Below are positions 61,857-64,000 of a DNA stretch of 64,000 nt, in pieces (position 1 is the stretch's first letter; every line of letters starts with the position of its first letter). A model generated the notes under the pieces. The model did no database searches, was not told the DNA's origin, and saw only the letters and a list, made by a program, of their open reading frames with translations. The position numbers and the translations under genes are program-made. Source of the stretch: Enterocloster bolteae (GTDB lineage Bacteria > Bacillota > Clostridia > Lachnospirales > Lachnospiraceae); NCBI RefSeq assembly GCF_002234575.2, contig NZ_CP022464.2:5456001-5520000 (forward strand), written 5' to 3'.

Positions 61857-62600
61857 TTATCTCACCGCCATTCTGTTTATTTGGGTCGCCAGGTAGCCGG
61901 CGCCGTATCCATTGTCAATATTAACCACCGATATCCCGTTGGCACAGGAATTAAGCATTGTAAGAAGGGCCGACAGCCCGTGGAAGCTGGCTCCGTATCC
62001 CACGGAGGTGGGGACTGCCACTACAGGGCATTCCACCAGGCCTGCTATCACCGTGCCCAGCGCTCCTTCCATTCCGGCCACTGCCACAATGCAGCTGGCC
62101 TTGTCCAGACGTTCCCTCTGGGCCAGGAGCCTGTGGATTCCGGCAACTCCCACATCAAATATACGGTCTACCCTGCATCCGAAATATTCAGCTGTCTGGG
62201 CTGCTTCCTCTGCCACCGGTATATCCGCCGTGCCTCCTGTGCACACTGCCACATACCCCTTGCGCTCCTTTCCCGGCTTCTCCACCTTAAGTATCCGGGA
62301 TATGGGATCATACACCACCTCCGGCACCGCTGTTCTCACCAGCTCAGCCTGCTTCTCAGAAGCCCTGGTTCCCAGAACCTCCCCGTCCCTCTCATAAAAT
62401 TTCTTATATATTTCCAGCAAATACGCATCCGGCTTTCCCTGGCAGAATACAGTTTCCCCAAAACCGGATCGCAGCTTCCTGTGATGGTCCAGCTTGGCAT
62501 ATCCCAAATCCTCATAAGGCAGGTTCTTAAGCTGCTTCTCTGCTTCTTCTATGTTAACACCGCCGGACTTTACCTGCTCCAGTAATTCCCTGACATCCAT
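61857..62600 (-). CDS. larB: LarB, pyridinium 3,5-dicarboxylate mononucleotide synthase
   Basis: 247 residues. Starts MDVRELLEQVKSGGVNIEEAEKQLKNLPYEDLGYAKLDHHRKLRSGFGETVFCQGK; the PurE-like C-terminal half has VAVCTGGTADIPVAEEAAQTAEYFG, GIHRLLAQRERL, VAGMEGALGTVIAGLVECPVVAVPTSVGYGASFHGLSALLTMLNSCANGISVVNIDNGYGAG. LarB carboxylates nicotinic acid adenine dinucleotide and releases AMP, the first step to the nickel-pincer cofactor. Confidence 0.93.
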   Translation of the reverse strand: MDVRELLEQVKSGGVNIEEAEKQLKNLPYEDLGYAKLDHHRKLRSGFGETVFCQGKPDAYLLEIYKKFYERDGEVLGTRASEKQAELVRTAVPEVVYDPISRILKVEKPGKERKGYVAVCTGGTADIPVAEEAAQTAEYFGCRVDRIFDVGVAGIHRLLAQRERLDKASCIVAVAGMEGALGTVIAGLVECPVVAVPTSVGYGASFHGLSALLTMLNSCANGISVVNIDNGYGAGYLATQINRMAVR

Positions 62601-62685
62601 CTTTCGTTCTCCTCTCTCAAATCCATACGGCTTGGCCGTCCCGTTTCCAATCCTTCCACATACAAATCATCCGGCCGCTCCGTCC

Positions 62686-63294
62686 CTAATCCGTCCTCAA
62701 ATCAACCACCCTGCCGCAAACACGCTCCAGCAGCTCCTCTGAATGGCTGACCACCAGCAGGCCCAGGTCCCGCGTCTTCACTTCCTCCAAAAGGAATCCC
62801 CAGATCTGGCTCTGGGTGATAAGGTCCAGCATGGTGCTTATCTCATCCGCCAGAATGAACCGGGTGCGCTTCCCCAATGCCCTGGCTATACAGAACCGCT
62901 GCAGCTCTCCTCCGGACAGCTCACCCGGATACCGGTTCAGCCAGTCCGGTTCAATTCCCAGACCGCGGACCACCCGTTCCTCCACAAAATCCCCTTCCCT
63001 CAGAACTTCCCGCATCTTAAGGCGGGGATTTACTGACAGTTCCGGATGCTGCCATATCATCTGCACCGGATTGTAACCGGCACAGGAAGAAATATTTTTC
63101 CCGTCTAACACCACAGTCCCATGGTCCGGTTTCTCATAACCAGCCAGTATCTTGCAAAAGGTCGTCTTTCCAAAACCGCTGGGAGCTGTCAGCCCCACAC
63201 GTTCCCCGCTCTCCAGGCTTATGCTGACATTGTTCAGTATTTTCCTGTTCCCATTGTCGTATTGGAAAGAAATATTCATAGCTTCCAGCTTCAT
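62686..63294 (-). CDS. Nickel/peptide-type ABC transporter ATPase (NikE-like)
   Basis: 202 residues from ATG 63294, whose ATGA overlaps the stop of the upstream ATPase gene. Walker A APSGFGKTT, signature LSGGELQRFCIARAL, Walker B FILADEIS, H-loop VVSHS. Shorter than OppF-type ATPases and without the C-terminal oligopeptide domain. Paired with the OppD/NikD-type ATPase and placed directly before larB, so nickel uptake for the pincer cofactor is the likely role (inference). Confidence 0.82.
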   Translation of the reverse strand: MKLEAMNISFQYDNGNRKILNNVSISLESGERVGLTAPSGFGKTTFCKILAGYEKPDHGTVVLDGKNISSCAGYNPVQMIWQHPELSVNPRLKMREVLREGDFVEERVVRGLGIEPDWLNRYPGELSGGELQRFCIARALGKRTRFILADEISTMLDLITQSQIWGFLLEEVKTRDLGLLVVSHSEELLERVCGRVVDLRTD

Positions 63295-64000
63295 ATTCCC
63301 GCCTTCCTGCATTTTACCATGCCGCCGCGAAAACTGCGATAAGAAATTTCCTGGAGACAGCCTTCATCCATGTCCGGGCAGCGGGGCCCATAGGGACATC
63401 CCGCGGGCATATCCGCCGCATAGGGCTGGGTCCCGGATGCTGCCTTAAATCCGTGACGGGGCATGGCCCGGAATAGAGCTTTGGTATAGGGGTGGCGAAG
63501 CCTTTGCTCATCCTCAAAATCCTCTGCCAGGGCCTCCTCCACATTGGTACCTGCGTAAAATACCACGATTCTGTCAGCCACCTCCAAAGCCAGCTCCAAA
63601 TCATGGGTGATAAGAAGGACCCCTGCCCCCTGGTCCGCTATCTCCCGGAAGTGGGACAGCACACGCCTGGCCGCGCTGATATGAAGGCCCGGCGTGGGTT
63701 CATCTGCAATAACCAGTCTGGGATGCTCCATCACGGCTGTGGAAATAAGTACCCTTCTGGTCATTCCCCCGGACAGTTCAAAAGGATACAGCTCTTCCGT
63801 ATCCTCTCCCAGCCCGTAGCGCCCCATGGATTGGCGGCAGCGCTTCACGCTCTCCCTGTCTTTTTGTCCCCTTCGTACCTGTTCTCCCACCTTCATAAGC
63901 GGATCCAGATACGACACGCTCTGGGGGACCAATACCATCCGGCTCCCCCGAAGCTGTTCCTTTTTCTTCTGGGTCAGGATTTCTCCCTCAAAGGAAACCG
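63291..64000 (-). CDS. Nickel/peptide-type ABC transporter ATPase (NikD-like), 5' end beyond window
   Basis: The frame is open to the right edge. Visible are Q-loop VLVPQSVSYLDPLMKVGEQV, signature LSGGMTRRVLIS, Walker B LVIADEPTPGLH, H-loop LLITHDLELALEVADRIVVFYAG, and the C-terminal OppD/NikD domain HPYTKALFRAMP...PAGCPYGPRCPDMDEGC with its cysteines. Walker A lies outside. Permeases and binding protein should follow beyond 64000. Confidence 0.88.
   Translation of the reverse strand, partial: VSFEGEILTQKKKEQLRGSRMVLVPQSVSYLDPLMKVGEQVRRGQKDRESVKRCRQSMGRYGLGEDTEELYPFELSGGMTRRVLISTAVMEHPRLVIADEPTPGLHISAARRVLSHFREIADQGAGVLLITHDLELALEVADRIVVFYAGTNVEEALAEDFEDEQRLRHPYTKALFRAMPRHGFKAASGTQPYAADMPAGCPYGPRCPDMDEGCLQEISYRSFRGGMVKCRKAGI

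Overview
The window reads as a chromosomal segment of a strictly anaerobic, gut-type Firmicute, most likely a Lachnospiraceae/Enterocloster-like Clostridium (inference). The reasons are Stickland-type selenoprotein reductase genes, AGGAGG-type ribosome binding sites, clostridial ABC exporters and glycosidase operons, and a nickel-pincer cofactor (lar) locus. Base composition is mid-GC, except for an AT-rich island at about 23.7-33.0 kb. Most genes lie on the minus strand.

Layout. (1) 1-1.1 kb: 5' part of a COG4091 oxidoreductase behind a sigma-54 promoter with upstream activator half-sites. (2) 1.2-5.5 kb: SMI1/KNR4 gene overlapping a lincosamide nucleotidyltransferase-like gene, then a DUF255 pseudogene broken by a 20-nt insertion in its CxxC motif. 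(3) 5.6-10.8 kb: MerR regulator plus an orphan glycine/sarcosine/betaine reductase component B operon (grdE-like, grdB-like selenoprotein with in-frame UGA and SECIS-like hairpin, grdX, YkvI-like transporter), expressed from a promoter with a 19-bp spacer. (4) 11.0-19.0 kb: arabinoside operon (GH2, ABC importer, GH51) with a nonsense-mutated binding protein and a divergent ArsR-type regulator. (5) 19.2-23.7 kb: MutH/Sau3AI-like endonuclease and a heterodimeric ABC exporter. (6) 23.7-33.0 kb: AT-rich defence island holding Mrr, a BcgI-like R-M protein split at an A7 slippery heptamer, an S subunit, an unrecognised coiled-coil protein, RhuM and a decayed serine recombinase. (7) 33.1-45.8 kb: housekeeping genes (RlmD with a repeat-rich N-terminus, aminopeptidase P, dihydrolipoyl dehydrogenase, HAD phosphatase, tRNA-Pro), a peptide/amino-acid cluster (DMT exporter, XRE-cupin, YfcC, M19-like protein) and proC. 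(8) 45.8-53.0 kb: a DnaA-box cluster, two paralogous XRE modules with paired operators exactly 55 bp apart, and a sigma-54 activator whose apparent target is a sigma-54 promoter driving GPH symporter, DMT exporter and C69 dipeptidase. (9) 53.2-57.6 kb: cell-wall-binding protein divergent from a pseudo-beta-lactamase/DUF302 fusion, then the PiT phosphate transporter with its DUF47 partner. (10) 57.6-59.2 kb: IS110 element with a candidate bridge-RNA region. (11) 59.4-64 kb: nickel ABC ATPases with larB, larC and larE.

Themes. Amino-acid and peptide use recurs (component B reductase, dipeptidases, DMT exporters, proC). Two sigma-54 promoters bracket different parts of the window. The genome is in flux: two frameshifted genes in poly-A runs, one nonsense-mutated gene, one 20-nt insertion, one multiply broken ORF and one IS. 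The candidates most worth testing are the twin XRE/55-bp operator modules feeding a sigma-54 circuit, the DnaA-box cluster next to them, the slippery-site R-M gene and the orphan selenoprotein component B operon.
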